Below are positions 26,824 to 35,975 of a DNA stretch of 64,000 nt, one piece after another (positions within the stretch are counted from its first letter, which is position 1; every line of letters begins with the position of its first letter). The stretch lies in assembly GCF_029946515.1 (NCBI RefSeq), contig NZ_JARZHH010000023.1, positions 62,001 through 126,000 of the forward strand. Direction: 5' to 3'. Source of the DNA: Polyangium sp. 6x1. GTDB taxonomy: Bacteria; Myxococcota_A; Polyangia; Polyangiales; Polyangiaceae. The notes under the pieces were generated by a model. It was given only the letters and a program-made list of their open reading frames with translations, did no database searches and had not been told where the DNA came from. Made by a program: the position numbers and the translations under genes.

Positions 26824-28548
26824 ATGAAACGCCGCTGGTCCCCGCTCGCCGCCCTTCCCCTGCTCGCCGCCACCCTGCTCGGAGGAGGCGCGCTCCTCCA
26901 GCGCGCGGATCCCACCGTATCGGCCACCGCCGCCACGGCCGCGCCTTCGCCGGCCGAGGCTTCGAGCGCGCCGAATGCACGCGCCGAGGCCGCCGAGCGA
27001 CGCGTGTATGCCGTGACGCTCTCGCAGCATGTCACGATCGGCGGGGATACGTTCGTCGAGACGCGCCTCGAAGGCCGCATTTCCTTTCTGCCGATCCCGG
27101 GCACGGACCTCACCGAAGCGCGCCTCGTCGATGTGTCGCTCGACGTGTCCGGCGGAGAATCGCCGTCGATGGCCGATCTTCGCCGCCCGGTCCTGCTCGT
27201 CCGTGATGCGCAAGGCCGCCTCGAAGGCGTGCGGTTCGACGCGCGGACCGACAGGGCGAGCCGCCTGCTCCTGACGAGCCTCGTGACGGCGACGCAATCC
27301 ACGCACGGTAAAGGCGCGGCCTGGTCCGCGGACGAAAAGGACGGCTCCGGCGTGTACCGCGCCGATTACGAGCGAAAAGGCGAGCGCACGATCGCGCGGC
27401 GCAAGCGCGGGTACGTGCGCATGCACGAGGGCCTCACGCCGCTCTCCGCCGAGGGGGATTTGCATCTCGTCGTGGATGGAGCGGGCGGCATTGAATCGGC
27501 GACGGCCCACGAGGTGTCGCGCACGTCGCGAACCACCGCGCTCGGGGACGTCGCGGGGGAGCTCGAGGTCGCGCTGCGCCTCGTCGACCGCGCGCAGGTT
27601 TCGATCGTCGAGCTCGCCGCGGCGCGTGCGCTCGCCGGCGCCTACGAAGCCCCGCAGATGGCCGCGCCGAGGCAGGACCGCCGCGCGAGCAAGCGGGACA
27701 TGGACGAGCGGCGCGCCGCGGGACACGACCTCGCCGAGCTCCGCGCCGCCTTCGCGGCGACGGACGGGCAGCCCCGGGAAAAGGTCGGGCCGCGGCGTGC
27801 GACGCTCCTCCACACGGCCGGCGCCCTGTTTCGTATCCGGCCCGAGGAGGCGCTCGAAGCGGGCAAACAGCTCGCCGCGGGCGACGTGACGGACGCCGAG
27901 GCGAACTTCCTCGCCGGTGGGCTCGGCGCGGCGGGCACCGAGGAGGCGGCGCACGCGCTCGCGGAGACGCTGACGAGCCCGGAGGCGACGATCGAGGCGC
28001 GAAGGCAGTCCGCCGTGAGCCTCGCGATGATGCCCGTCGCCGACGCCGACACGGTCGCGGCGCTCTCGAAGGGCGCCGAGAGCGACGATCCGGCGCTGCG
28101 CAACCTGAGCACGATGGCGCTCGGCGCCGAGGGGCGCACGCTCGCCGCGAATGGCGACGTCGGCGAAGGGCTCGATCCGGTCGCCGGCCTGCTCGCTCGT
28201 TATGCGAGCGCGACGGACGACGTCGAGCGGGACATGCTGCTCGCGGCGCTCGGAAACAGCGGCGATGCGCGGGCCTTCGAGGTCCTCCGCGGCGCGCTCG
28301 TGTCCCCGACGCTCGCGCCGACGGCGGCCTACGCATTACGATTCATCGCCGCGCCCGACGTCGACGCGCTCCTGCATACCCTCGGGACGACGTCGCTCGA
28401 CCGCGAAGTGCGGCGGGCGACGTACCGCGCGGCCTTGTTCCGGGACGCGAGCCTGTGGCTTCCATGGCTCGAAATCGCGCTCGCAAAGGAAAACGACACG
28501 CAGGTCCTCGAAGCGATCCGCGCTGCCATCGCCCACATGGCGCCGTGA
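26824..28548 (+). CDS. Exported beta-domain plus HEAT-repeat protein
   Basis: A 574-residue protein with an N-terminal hydrophobic signal or anchor (residues 8-28). About residues 58-260 are a beta-rich domain (RVYAVTLSQHVTIGGDTFVETRLEGRISFLP). About residues 300-570 form a helical solenoid of HEAT-like units, as in ARRQSAVSLAMMPVADADTVAAL and VERDMLLAALGNSGDARAFEVL. A beta domain followed by a helical solenoid recalls the N-terminal organisation of large lipid-transfer proteins, but this is a shape comparison only. GGAGGAG lies upstream of the ATG. It is probably co-transcribed with the preceding secreted protein. Confidence 0.7.
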   Translation: MKRRWSPLAALPLLAATLLGGGALLQRADPTVSATAATAAPSPAEASSAPNARAEAAERRVYAVTLSQHVTIGGDTFVETRLEGRISFLPIPGTDLTEARLVDVSLDVSGGESPSMADLRRPVLLVRDAQGRLEGVRFDARTDRASRLLLTSLVTATQSTHGKGAAWSADEKDGSGVYRADYERKGERTIARRKRGYVRMHEGLTPLSAEGDLHLVVDGAGGIESATAHEVSRTSRTTALGDVAGELEVALRLVDRAQVSIVELAAARALAGAYEAPQMAAPRQDRRASKRDMDERRAAGHDLAELRAAFAATDGQPREKVGPRRATLLHTAGALFRIRPEEALEAGKQLAAGDVTDAEANFLAGGLGAAGTEEAAHALAETLTSPEATIEARRQSAVSLAMMPVADADTVAALSKGAESDDPALRNLSTMALGAEGRTLAANGDVGEGLDPVAGLLARYASATDDVERDMLLAALGNSGDARAFEVLRGALVSPTLAPTAAYALRFIAAPDVDALLHTLGTTSLDREVRRATYRAALFRDASLWLPWLEIALAKENDTQVLEAIRAAIAHMAP

Positions 28549-28600
28549 GGGGCGCGCTTTCGTGGGGCCGAATGCCGAGGGGCGCTGCGCTGCTCGGCTC

Positions 28601-28616
28601 TTTACACGCGCGTAAA
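28601..28616. promoter_or_regulatory. Inverted repeat TTTAC-N6-GTAAA upstream of the ECF sigma gene
   Basis: A 16-bp interrupted palindrome 25 bp before the sigma-factor ATG, in otherwise GC-rich sequence. It may be an operator or part of an autoregulated promoter; the direct evidence is only symmetry and position. Confidence 0.35.
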
Positions 28617-28641
28617 AATCCCGTGATGATGGCCTCTTGCC

Positions 28642-29214
28642 ATGCACCACGAGGTCACGCGGATCATCGCCGAGATTGCTGCGGGGCGAGAGCAGGCGAC
28701 CCAGGAGCTCTTGCCCCTCGTTTATCAGGAGCTGCGCCGCATCGCGGCGGCGCAAATGGCGCGCCTCCGGCCGGGCGATACACTTCAGCCGACGGCGCTC
28801 GTGCACGAGGCTTATCTGAAGCTCGTCGGGTCGCCGGGGCCCGGCTGGAGCGGGCGGGGGCATTTCTTCGCCGCGGCGGCGCAGGCGATGCGCGAGATCA
28901 CCGTGGACCACGTGCGCAGGAAGGTCGCGGCGAAGCGCGGCGGCGGACAGCGGGCCGAGCCCCTCGACGTGGAAATCGCCGTCGACGCGGATTTGCTCGG
29001 CATCGAGGACGTGCTCTCGATCAACGCGGCGCTCTCTCGCCTCGAGGCCGAGCATCCCCGCAAAGCGCGGGTCGTGGTGATGCGGTTTTTCGGCGGATTG
29101 CAGGACCAGGAGATCGCGGAGGCGCTCGGCGTCACGACCCGCACGGTCGAGCGGGAATGGCGCTTCGCCCGGGCCTATCTGCACGACGTGCTCTCCCGCG
29201 GAGCGCAGCCGTGA
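28642..29214 (+). CDS. ECF-type RNA polymerase sigma factor
   Basis: A 190-residue sigma factor with region 2 at about 15-85 (LLPLVYQELRRIAAAQMARL, then LQPTALVHEAYLKL) and region 4 at about 130-185 (ARVVVMRFFGGLQDQEIAEALGVTTRTVEREWRFARAYL), the latter a clear helix-turn-helix. The HEAYLKL-type signature places it in the ECF subgroup often paired with Ser/Thr kinases in myxobacteria and planctomycetes (Pfam ECF sigma family). Its TGA overlaps the GTG of the next gene in GTGA, so translation of the pair is likely coupled and the kinase probably controls the sigma factor or acts in the same response. Upstream TTTAC-N6-GTAAA may be an operator. Confidence 0.93.
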   Translation: MHHEVTRIIAEIAAGREQATQELLPLVYQELRRIAAAQMARLRPGDTLQPTALVHEAYLKLVGSPGPGWSGRGHFFAAAAQAMREITVDHVRRKVAAKRGGGQRAEPLDVEIAVDADLLGIEDVLSINAALSRLEAEHPRKARVVVMRFFGGLQDQEIAEALGVTTRTVEREWRFARAYLHDVLSRGAQP

Positions 29215-30866
29215 CGACGGCGCGGCCCGATCCGCTGCGCGTCGAGGAGCTCTTCGACGCCGCCGTCGATCGGGGGCCCGAGGAGGCGCGGCGCCTGCTC
29301 GACGCCGAATGCGCGGGCGACGTGGCGCTCCGCGCGGCCGTGGAGCGGCTGCTCGATCATGATCGGAAAGCCGATCCTGATTTCCTCGCGCCGCGCCCCT
29401 TGCTGCTCTCCGAGGCGCTCCGCGACGAGCGGGCGCGGGCGGAGCACGTCGCGCGGCCCCCCGCGGTTTTCCCCGATGCCCCCCCCATATCGGCGCGAAT
29501 CGGCCGATACGTCGTGGTGCGCAAGCTCGGCGAGGGGACGATGGGCGTCGTTTGCATGGGCTACGATGAAACGCTCGATCGTCGCGTGGCCATCAAGCTC
29601 TTGCGCCCGAGCGTGGCCGGCGTGGGCTGGCTCCTGCGCGAAGGCCAGGCCCTCGGCCGCCTCGCGCACCCGAACGTGGTCGCCATTCACGAGGCCGGCG
29701 AGCACGAGGGCCGCGTGTACCTGGCCATGGAGTTCGTCGAGGGCCCCACGCTGCGCGCCCACCTCGCCGAGCGCCCGCGCCCTTTTCACGAGGTATTGGG
29801 CCTCTTCCTCGGGGCCGCGCGCGGCCTCGCCGCGGTGCACGACGCGGGCCTCGTGCACCGCGATTTCAAGCCCGAGAACGTGCTCCTCGGCAAGGACGGG
29901 CGCCCGCGGATCGTCGATTTCGGGATCGCCGCGCTCGTCGGGCGGGGCGCGCGGGCGAACGGCGAGGCGGAGCGCGAGGCCGAGCCCACGAGCGGGAAGG
30001 CCGGGCCGCTCGACGTGTCGCTCCTGCCCTCGGGTGCCATCGTCGGGACGCCGGCGTTCATGGCGCCGGAGCAGCTCCGCGGGGAGCGCGCGACCGCGGC
30101 GAGTGACCAATGGAGCTATTGCGCGGCGCTCTACCACGCGGCGTATGGCGTGCCCCCTTATTCGCTCGACGGTGATTTCGTCGCGCTCTCGCGCCGCGTC
30201 GTCGAGGGCGCGCCGGAGATCCCGGCGCAGCGCGGGAAGGCGCCTGCGTGGCTCGGGCCGATCCTCGTCACGGGACTGGCGAAGGATCCCGCGGCGCGGT
30301 TTGCCTCGATGCACGCGCTGCTCGCGGCGATCGAGGCGCATTTGCCCCGGGATCCAGTGCTCGACCGCCTCGTGATCCGGCGCGAGCTCGTGACCTTGCG
30401 CGTGGCGCTCCTCGGCGCCGTGATCGTGATCGGCGGCCTCGCCTCTCGCCGGCTCCTCCACGCCGAGGTGACCTTGAAGCTCGTCGTGGTGGTGAATGGC
30501 GCGATCTTGCTGATGGTCCTCGTGATCATCGCATGGCGGTGGCGGGGGCTCTCCCAGAACCGGATCGGGCGGCGGGCGGCCGCGATCGTCGTCGGGGTGG
30601 AGGGCGTGATGCTCGTGCACCGGCTCATCGCCATGCGACTCGGGACGCCGCTCGACCACGTCCTCGTGAACGATCTCGTCCTGCTCGCGGCGGTCCTCGG
30701 GACGCTCGCCTTGACGGAGCGGCGACGGATCGCGCTGCCCGCGGCGATCGCAATGGCGGGGGCGCTCGTCGGAATCTTCCTCCCGAGCGCCGCGAGCCTG
30801 ATCTACCTCGGGGCGGGTTCGCTCGTCCTCATGCTCCTGATTGCGGACGTGATCCGCGAGCGGTGA
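29211..30866 (+). CDS. Serine/threonine protein kinase with six C-terminal membrane helices
   Basis: A 551-residue protein. An N-terminal helical region (about 1-95) precedes a kinase domain (about 97-385): Gly loop LGEGTMGVV, VAIKLLR, catalytic loop HRDFKPENV (Phe in place of Leu), DFGIAAL and GTPAFMAPEQ. The last 160 residues form about six hydrophobic helices (RVALLGAVIVIGGLASR through GAGSLVLMLLIADVI), an uncommon sensor-like membrane domain for this class. The start is the GTG that overlaps the sigma stop by four bases; the longer frame to 28455 runs through the sigma gene. It probably phosphorylates the sigma factor or its partner in response to a membrane signal. Confidence 0.92.
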   Translation: MTTARPDPLRVEELFDAAVDRGPEEARRLLDAECAGDVALRAAVERLLDHDRKADPDFLAPRPLLLSEALRDERARAEHVARPPAVFPDAPPISARIGRYVVVRKLGEGTMGVVCMGYDETLDRRVAIKLLRPSVAGVGWLLREGQALGRLAHPNVVAIHEAGEHEGRVYLAMEFVEGPTLRAHLAERPRPFHEVLGLFLGAARGLAAVHDAGLVHRDFKPENVLLGKDGRPRIVDFGIAALVGRGARANGEAEREAEPTSGKAGPLDVSLLPSGAIVGTPAFMAPEQLRGERATAASDQWSYCAALYHAAYGVPPYSLDGDFVALSRRVVEGAPEIPAQRGKAPAWLGPILVTGLAKDPAARFASMHALLAAIEAHLPRDPVLDRLVIRRELVTLRVALLGAVIVIGGLASRRLLHAEVTLKLVVVVNGAILLMVLVIIAWRWRGLSQNRIGRRAAAIVVGVEGVMLVHRLIAMRLGTPLDHVLVNDLVLLAAVLGTLALTERRRIALPAAIAMAGALVGIFLPSAASLIYLGAGSLVLMLLIADVIRER

Positions 30867-30928
30867 CCGCGGACCGACGGGCCTTCCGGATTGCTTCCTG
30901 CGCAAAAAACGGTTATGTCGGCGGCATC

Positions 30929-32800
30929 ATGCTTCGAGGCCGCGGCATTTTCTTTCTCTCCTTCCTCCTCGGCTGCTCTGCATCGCCGCCGCCGCCGCCG
31001 AAGACGACCCCCACGCCTCCGATCGTCGTCGCGCCCGCGCCCGCGCCTGCGGAGACGGCGGCCCCCGCGACGGTGGCCCCGCGCGCCGACGCAATCGAAC
31101 CGTTGCTCGAAGCATTGCAGCGCGACAAGAGTCCCGCTTGGACGGACCATGTCGCCGAGATCGCCGACCGATTCGGCGGACCGGGCCTCGTCCGCGCGCT
31201 CGATGTCGTCGATACGACGACGCCGGAGGGGATGTTTCTCCAGACCAGGTACCTCATGGATGCGCTCCGCCAGGTCGCGGACCCGCGCAGCGCCGACCCG
31301 CTCCTCGCCTGGGTCGAGGCGAACAAGCCGTCGATGCACTGGCAAGGCGTGGTCGGCGCTCGGCTCGCGGAGGTCGGTGACCTCCGGGCCCTGCGTCTGC
31401 TCGCGGAGCGAATGAAGCACAAGCCGAGCGACCTTTATGCAGAGGAGCGCTGGTGGGAGCAGGATACCAATGGTCATCACTTCCTCCGCGACGATCAGCG
31501 CGTCCGACTGGCGCGTCGCCTGATCGACCTCGCGGCGATGCACCCGGACAAGGTCGACGAGATCCGGGCGGCTGTCGAGGACGCCCTCGTCGCGTGGACC
31601 CGTGAAATGTCGGACCACCCGGAGGACAGTGCAATGGCGCTCCTCGCGGCGCTTCGATCCCCGAAGGGGCTCGGCCTCCTCCGCGGATGGGCCTTCCCGA
31701 AGACGCCGCTCCCGGCGAAGGGCGCGTCGCCGCCTTTCCCCTACACCATCCAGCTCGCACAATCCGGTCTTGGCTACATCGGGATGGCCCACGACGAGCC
31801 GTCGTTCCCGAAGCTTTTGGCCCAGCTCGAACGCAAGAAGGATCCCGCGCTCGACATCACCGAGGACGCGCTGACCACGGCCCCGATCGCGATGCTCGGC
31901 ATGGCGCTGCGCGCGCTCGCATATGGCGCGTCCGAGGGGCTCGCTCATTTTGCGGATCCACGCGCGGTGCAACCCCTCATGAAGCTCATCGAGGACACGA
32001 CCTGGCACGAAGAGGCGCGCCTCGAGGCTTGTGAGGCGCTCGCCTGGTGCGCGGACGACGCGACGAAGGCGAGCCTCTTCCCGAAGATCAAGGCACAGAT
32101 CGCGAAGGGCGGGCCCAAGTCCGACTTCGTCGCTTCGTGTTATGGGGAGGTCTTCTCGGAGCGCGCTGCACCGGCGAACGTGATGGATATGGTCGATCTC
32201 TTCGACAGCGCGACGCTCGGCGACGTGCGTCGCTCCATGGCCCACGGGCTCGCCTTGATCGCGCTCGACCCATCGGCGCAGGCGAAGCTCGAAGCGAACC
32301 TCGGCGACAAGGCGCGTCGCGTCGACGCGGCGGTCGCGCTCCTGCTCGGGGGCTCCGGCTCGATGGCGCGGCTGCTCTCGGCCATCGACGGCTTCGACGA
32401 GCCGGAAAAAGAGCAAATCAAGATGGGGCTCACGAGTGTCCCGAGCCCCATCACGGACGAGGATCCAACCTTCGCGAGGCTCATTCGCTTCGGGACGCGC
32501 GCCGGCGACGCCGCGGACGTGGTGGTGCGCGGCGTGCGTCAGACGTGGGTGGGTGACGCCGTCGCAGCGGGGCTCGGGGACGTCGGGCACTGGGGGAGAC
32601 CGCACGCCGTGTCGCGCACCGTGCTGCGATACCGACTCTTTCACGCGGCGCAAACCGATGCGACGAACCGTCGTGGGATCATCACGATGCTCGTGCTCAT
32701 GAAAGAGCGCGGCGCGCTCCTCGCGCTCGCCGATACGAAAAGTGATGCGGCGGCGCCGGCGGTGAAGGCGCTCGCGGGGCTCGGAAAAACCTCGCCCTGA
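30929..32800 (+). CDS. HEAT-repeat lipoprotein
   Basis: A 623-residue lipoprotein with signal MLRGRGIFFLSFLLGC and a Pro/Ala linker of about 40 residues. The remainder is a helical solenoid with HEAT-like units (MDALRQVADPRSADPLLAWVE, GARLAEVGDLRALRLLAERM, ARLEACEALAWCADDATKASL). Such proteins are scaffolds for protein contacts; no partner is indicated. It follows the kinase by about 60 bp and could belong to the same transcript. Met 30929 is the first start giving a proper signal peptide. Confidence 0.8.
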   Translation: MLRGRGIFFLSFLLGCSASPPPPPKTTPTPPIVVAPAPAPAETAAPATVAPRADAIEPLLEALQRDKSPAWTDHVAEIADRFGGPGLVRALDVVDTTTPEGMFLQTRYLMDALRQVADPRSADPLLAWVEANKPSMHWQGVVGARLAEVGDLRALRLLAERMKHKPSDLYAEERWWEQDTNGHHFLRDDQRVRLARRLIDLAAMHPDKVDEIRAAVEDALVAWTREMSDHPEDSAMALLAALRSPKGLGLLRGWAFPKTPLPAKGASPPFPYTIQLAQSGLGYIGMAHDEPSFPKLLAQLERKKDPALDITEDALTTAPIAMLGMALRALAYGASEGLAHFADPRAVQPLMKLIEDTTWHEEARLEACEALAWCADDATKASLFPKIKAQIAKGGPKSDFVASCYGEVFSERAAPANVMDMVDLFDSATLGDVRRSMAHGLALIALDPSAQAKLEANLGDKARRVDAAVALLLGGSGSMARLLSAIDGFDEPEKEQIKMGLTSVPSPITDEDPTFARLIRFGTRAGDAADVVVRGVRQTWVGDAVAAGLGDVGHWGRPHAVSRTVLRYRLFHAAQTDATNRRGIITMLVLMKERGALLALADTKSDAAAPAVKALAGLGKTSP

Positions 32801-32814
32801 AGCGAGGGTTTTCC
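32783..32814. terminator. Hairpin spanning the stop codon
   Basis: Arms GGAAAAACCTCGC (32783-32795) and GCGAGGGTTTTCC (32802-32814) pair over 13 positions with one mismatch. The loop contains the TGA of the HEAT lipoprotein. The A/T-rich outer stem gives a short T run on either strand, so it could terminate both converging genes. Confidence 0.6.
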
Positions 32815-32842
32815 GGCCGACGAGGCGAGCGCGCAGGCTTTT

Positions 32843-33595
32843 TCAGGTGATCATGTACCCGCCGTCGATGGCCAGGCTGGTCCCCGTCACATACGACGAC
32901 CAATCCGACAGGAGGAACACCACGGGCTTCGCGATCTCCTCCGACCGCGCGTAACGTTGCATCGGCACGCCCGACGTGAATGCCGCGAAGACCGACTGGC
33001 CCTGGTCCACGTGGTTCCAGATCTCCGTCTCCACCGGCCCGGGCAGCACCGCGTTCACGCGGATCCCCTCGGCGGCGTAATCCACCGCCGCTGCCTTGGT
33101 CATGCCGACGAGCCCGTGCTTGGCCGTCGAATACGCGCCGAACGTCCCGGCCCCGACGAGGCCCAGGATGGAGGCGCAGTTGACGATGGCACCGCCGCCG
33201 GTCTTGCGCATCGCCCGGATCTGGTGCTGCATGCAGAGCAGCACGGAATCCAGGTTGACGGCCATGAGCTTGCGGTATTCCTCCACCGGCAGGTCCGCGA
33301 GCCGCCCGATCGGCCCGGGAATCCCGGCGTTGTTGAACGCGCCGTCCAGACGCTCGAAGGCCTGCAGCGTGCGCGCCACGAGCGCCTCGATGTCCGCGGG
33401 CACGGAGACGTCCGTGCGCACGAAGAGCGCCTTTCCGCCCTCGCTCCGGATGCGCTCCGCGAGCGCTTCGCCCTTTTCCTCGCGGCGGCCGGCGAGGACC
33501 ACCTTCGCGCCCTGGTGCGCGGCCGTGAGCGCCGTCGCCTCGCCGATGCCCGACGTCGCGCCCGTGACAATGATTACTTTATCCCTGAGAAGCAT
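32843..33595 (-). CDS. SDR-family oxidoreductase
   Basis: A 250-residue classical short-chain dehydrogenase/reductase. The Rossmann motif TGATSGIG binds NAD(P)(H), NNAG stabilises the fold, and Ser with YSTAK gives the catalytic Ser-Tyr-Lys set (NCASILGLVGAGTFGAYSTAKHG). The C-terminal LSDWSSYVTGTSLAIDGGYM is typical of the glucose-dehydrogenase-like branch. R in GRR after strand 2 favours NADP. Substrate unknown. ATG with GGTGG seven to eleven bases upstream. It is divergent from the RCC1-like gene and converges on the HEAT lipoprotein. Confidence 0.93.
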   Translation of the reverse strand: MLLRDKVIIVTGATSGIGEATALTAAHQGAKVVLAGRREEKGEALAERIRSEGGKALFVRTDVSVPADIEALVARTLQAFERLDGAFNNAGIPGPIGRLADLPVEEYRKLMAVNLDSVLLCMQHQIRAMRKTGGGAIVNCASILGLVGAGTFGAYSTAKHGLVGMTKAAAVDYAAEGIRVNAVLPGPVETEIWNHVDQGQSVFAAFTSGVPMQRYARSEEIAKPVVFLLSDWSSYVTGTSLAIDGGYMIT

Positions 33596-33802
33596 GCTCG
33601 TTCCACCTTTTCCGCCCCCCGAGCCGCATACTCCTCAGTTGGCGCGGAGGTCAATGCGATTGCGCACGGCCATGGGCCGAAAGCTCGCGGGGCCGCGCGG
33701 GCCGTCGGGGGGCGATGGAAGAGCGAGCGTCCCGGCTCCTTCCTCCCGCGGCCCAATCATGCTTCCCCGCGCCGCGCTTCCCATCGGCGCTACACTCGGG
33801 GC

Positions 33803-34990
33803 ATGAAGCGCTTCGGCTCGTTTGCTTGCCTCGCCGCTCCTCTGTTCGTCGCCTGCGCGGGTCCGGTCGACTCCGTCCCCCTCTCCGGCGATCCTCCTCC
33901 CCCGACACCCGCCACGGAGGAATTTTTCTTCCCGGCCCCGATGACGCAGATCGCCGCGGCCGAGGTCGCTTCGTTCGTCGTGCTCGCCGACGGCACCGTC
34001 TGGGGCTTTTCGAATGTGCCTCAACCCTCGATCGTGCCCGAGAAGAACGCACCGTTTTATGGGGTGCAGGATCGGACTCCGAGGCGCATCGAGGGGCTCG
34101 ACGACGTCGTCTCCGTCGCCTTCCGTTTCCGGCACGGCTGCGCGCTGCACCGCGATGGCACGGTGTCGTGCTGGGGGGACAACCGTAACGGTCAGCTCGG
34201 CATTGGCAGTCGGACTTCGACGCGGGTCCCGACGAAGATCGGCGGCCTCGAACATGTCGTCGAGGTCGACGTGGGGGAATGGCATAGCTGCGCGCGCCTG
34301 GAGGGCGGACGGGTCACGTGCTGGGGCGAGCGGACGGCCTATTTCCCGACGAATCCATTGAAGGACGGGTCCGTCCTCGATTTGACGCCGTTCGAGCTCG
34401 AGATCCTCCCGCCGATGGGCGGGCTCGCGTTGAGCCGCCTGCATACGTGCGGGACGACGACGGCGGGCGAGGTGCGGTGCTGGGGCAACCTCTGGCCGGA
34501 GGATTCTTCGGTCGGGATCTCGCTCGACGAGCAGCTCGCCTACCGCGATTTTCGCCTGACCGCGGCACCCGCGCGGCTCTTGCATGGAAGCTGCGTGCTG
34601 CAAGTCGGAGGCACGCTGGCGTGCGCCTGTCAGAACGAGGAGGTCTCGCTTTCGGACGAGAAGCTCCCGTGTTATGGGCAGGAGGAGGCGGTCTCGTCGT
34701 TCGGCGCGGACATCGTCGACGCCGACATGCAGATGGCGCAAGCGTGCGCGATCTTCGGTGACGGCGCCGTTCGCTGCAAAGGTGGATTTCGGTCGACCTT
34801 CGGCGACGTGACGCCTTGGATGTACGAAGCGTGGGAGCCGATCGAGGGGCTCGTTTCCCCCTCGGCCGTCGCCGTCGGCGTCGATGCGTGCGTGATCGAC
34901 GGGGATTGCTTGAAATGCTTCGGTCCTTGGATCGGGCGGGAGCCGAGGAAGATCGGATGTTACGTGCCGCCGCCGGAAGAGCCTCATTGA
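33803..34990 (+). CDS. RCC1-like repeat lipoprotein
   Basis: A 395-residue exported protein with signal MKRFGSFACLAAPLFVAC (lipobox LFVAC). The mature part has RCC1-type blades, for example HGCALHRDGTVSCWGDNRNGQLGIG, WHSCARLEGGRVTCWG and HTCGTTTAGEVRCWGN. The C-W-G pattern with paired cysteines per blade is common in myxobacterial secreted propellers, where disulfides replace other contacts. Later blades are degenerate. Ligand unknown. GGGG precedes the ATG, and TACACT 6 bp upstream may be a -10 element. Confidence 0.85.
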   Translation: MKRFGSFACLAAPLFVACAGPVDSVPLSGDPPPPTPATEEFFFPAPMTQIAAAEVASFVVLADGTVWGFSNVPQPSIVPEKNAPFYGVQDRTPRRIEGLDDVVSVAFRFRHGCALHRDGTVSCWGDNRNGQLGIGSRTSTRVPTKIGGLEHVVEVDVGEWHSCARLEGGRVTCWGERTAYFPTNPLKDGSVLDLTPFELEILPPMGGLALSRLHTCGTTTAGEVRCWGNLWPEDSSVGISLDEQLAYRDFRLTAAPARLLHGSCVLQVGGTLACACQNEEVSLSDEKLPCYGQEEAVSSFGADIVDADMQMAQACAIFGDGAVRCKGGFRSTFGDVTPWMYEAWEPIEGLVSPSAVAVGVDACVIDGDCLKCFGPWIGREPRKIGCYVPPPEEPH

Positions 34991-35101
34991 GAGAGGCGAA
35001 CATGCCGGAAGCGCCGCGGCCCCACATCGGCGCGTGATCGATGGAACTCACCTTGCTTCGCCGCGGGACATGGCACGTTGCCGCCCACGCCGGAGCATTT
35101 C

Positions 35102-35959
35102 ATGAACGGAAATTCCTCCTCCCGATTCGCGCACTTCGCGCGTTCGCTCGTTTTCACCCTCCGCAGCGCCGCATCCACGATCTTCGTCTGTGCGCTCGTC
35201 GCGCCGTGCGTCCTGACCACGACGGCGGACGCCTTCGCCAATCCGGCCGCCTGGGGAGGAACCGAGGGAATGGCGGCGCTGCAGGGCAGGATCTACATCG
35301 TTCAGAATAGCCGGCTGCACCGCGTCCGTTCCATGGATGGAGGCTGGCGCGTGCTCGGGGATCCGGCGTGGGCGGGGACCGAGGCGATCACGGCGCTCGG
35401 GCACAGATTGTACATCGTGCAAAACAAGCGATTGCACCGCGTCGATCCCGCCGACGGAAAATGGCAGGTGCTCGGGGCTCCGGCGTGGGCGGGGACCGAG
35501 GCGATGACGGCGCTCGGGCACCGGCTGTACATCGTGCAAAACAGTCGATTGCACCGCGTCAATCCTACCAATGGAAAATGGCAGGTGCTCGGAGATCCTG
35601 CGTGGGCGGGGACCGAGGCAATGACGGCGCTCGGCGGGCGGCTGTACATCGTACAAAACAGTCGATTGCACCGCGTCGATCCCACCGATGGAACGTGGCA
35701 GGTGCTCGGGGACCCGGCGTGGGCGGGGACCGAGGCAATGACGGCGCTCGGCGGGCGGTTGTACATCGTGCAGAACAGTCGATTGCACCGCGTCGATCCC
35801 GCGGACGGAACGTGGAAGGTGCTCGGGGATCCGGCGTGGGCGGGGACCGAGGCGATGACGGCGCTCGGCGACCGGCTGTACATCGTGCAGAACAGTCGAT
35901 TGCACCGCGTCGACCCCGCCGACGGAAAGTGGCACGTCCTGCCCTCTCTTCCGCAATGA
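35102..35959 (+). CDS. Secreted six-repeat tectonin-like beta-propeller protein
   Basis: A 285-residue exported protein (signal up to about TTTADAFA) made almost wholly of six 39-residue repeats, consensus AWAGTEAMTALG.RLYIVQ followed by NSRLHRVDP.DG.W.VLG.P. The aromatic W..LG/W.V.G spacing and six-fold number match tectonin-type propellers, several of which are sugar- or lipid-binding lectins. Repeats 3-6 are nearly identical at DNA level (117-bp units), indicating recent duplication or gene conversion. ATG 35102 has GGAG seven bases upstream; the TTG at 35078 is less likely. A 43-bp non-coding array follows the stop. Confidence 0.75.
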   Translation: MNGNSSSRFAHFARSLVFTLRSAASTIFVCALVAPCVLTTTADAFANPAAWGGTEGMAALQGRIYIVQNSRLHRVRSMDGGWRVLGDPAWAGTEAITALGHRLYIVQNKRLHRVDPADGKWQVLGAPAWAGTEAMTALGHRLYIVQNSRLHRVNPTNGKWQVLGDPAWAGTEAMTALGGRLYIVQNSRLHRVDPTDGTWQVLGDPAWAGTEAMTALGGRLYIVQNSRLHRVDPADGTWKVLGDPAWAGTEAMTALGDRLYIVQNSRLHRVDPADGKWHVLPSLPQ

Positions 35960-35975
35960 ATCTCACAGGATCGGT

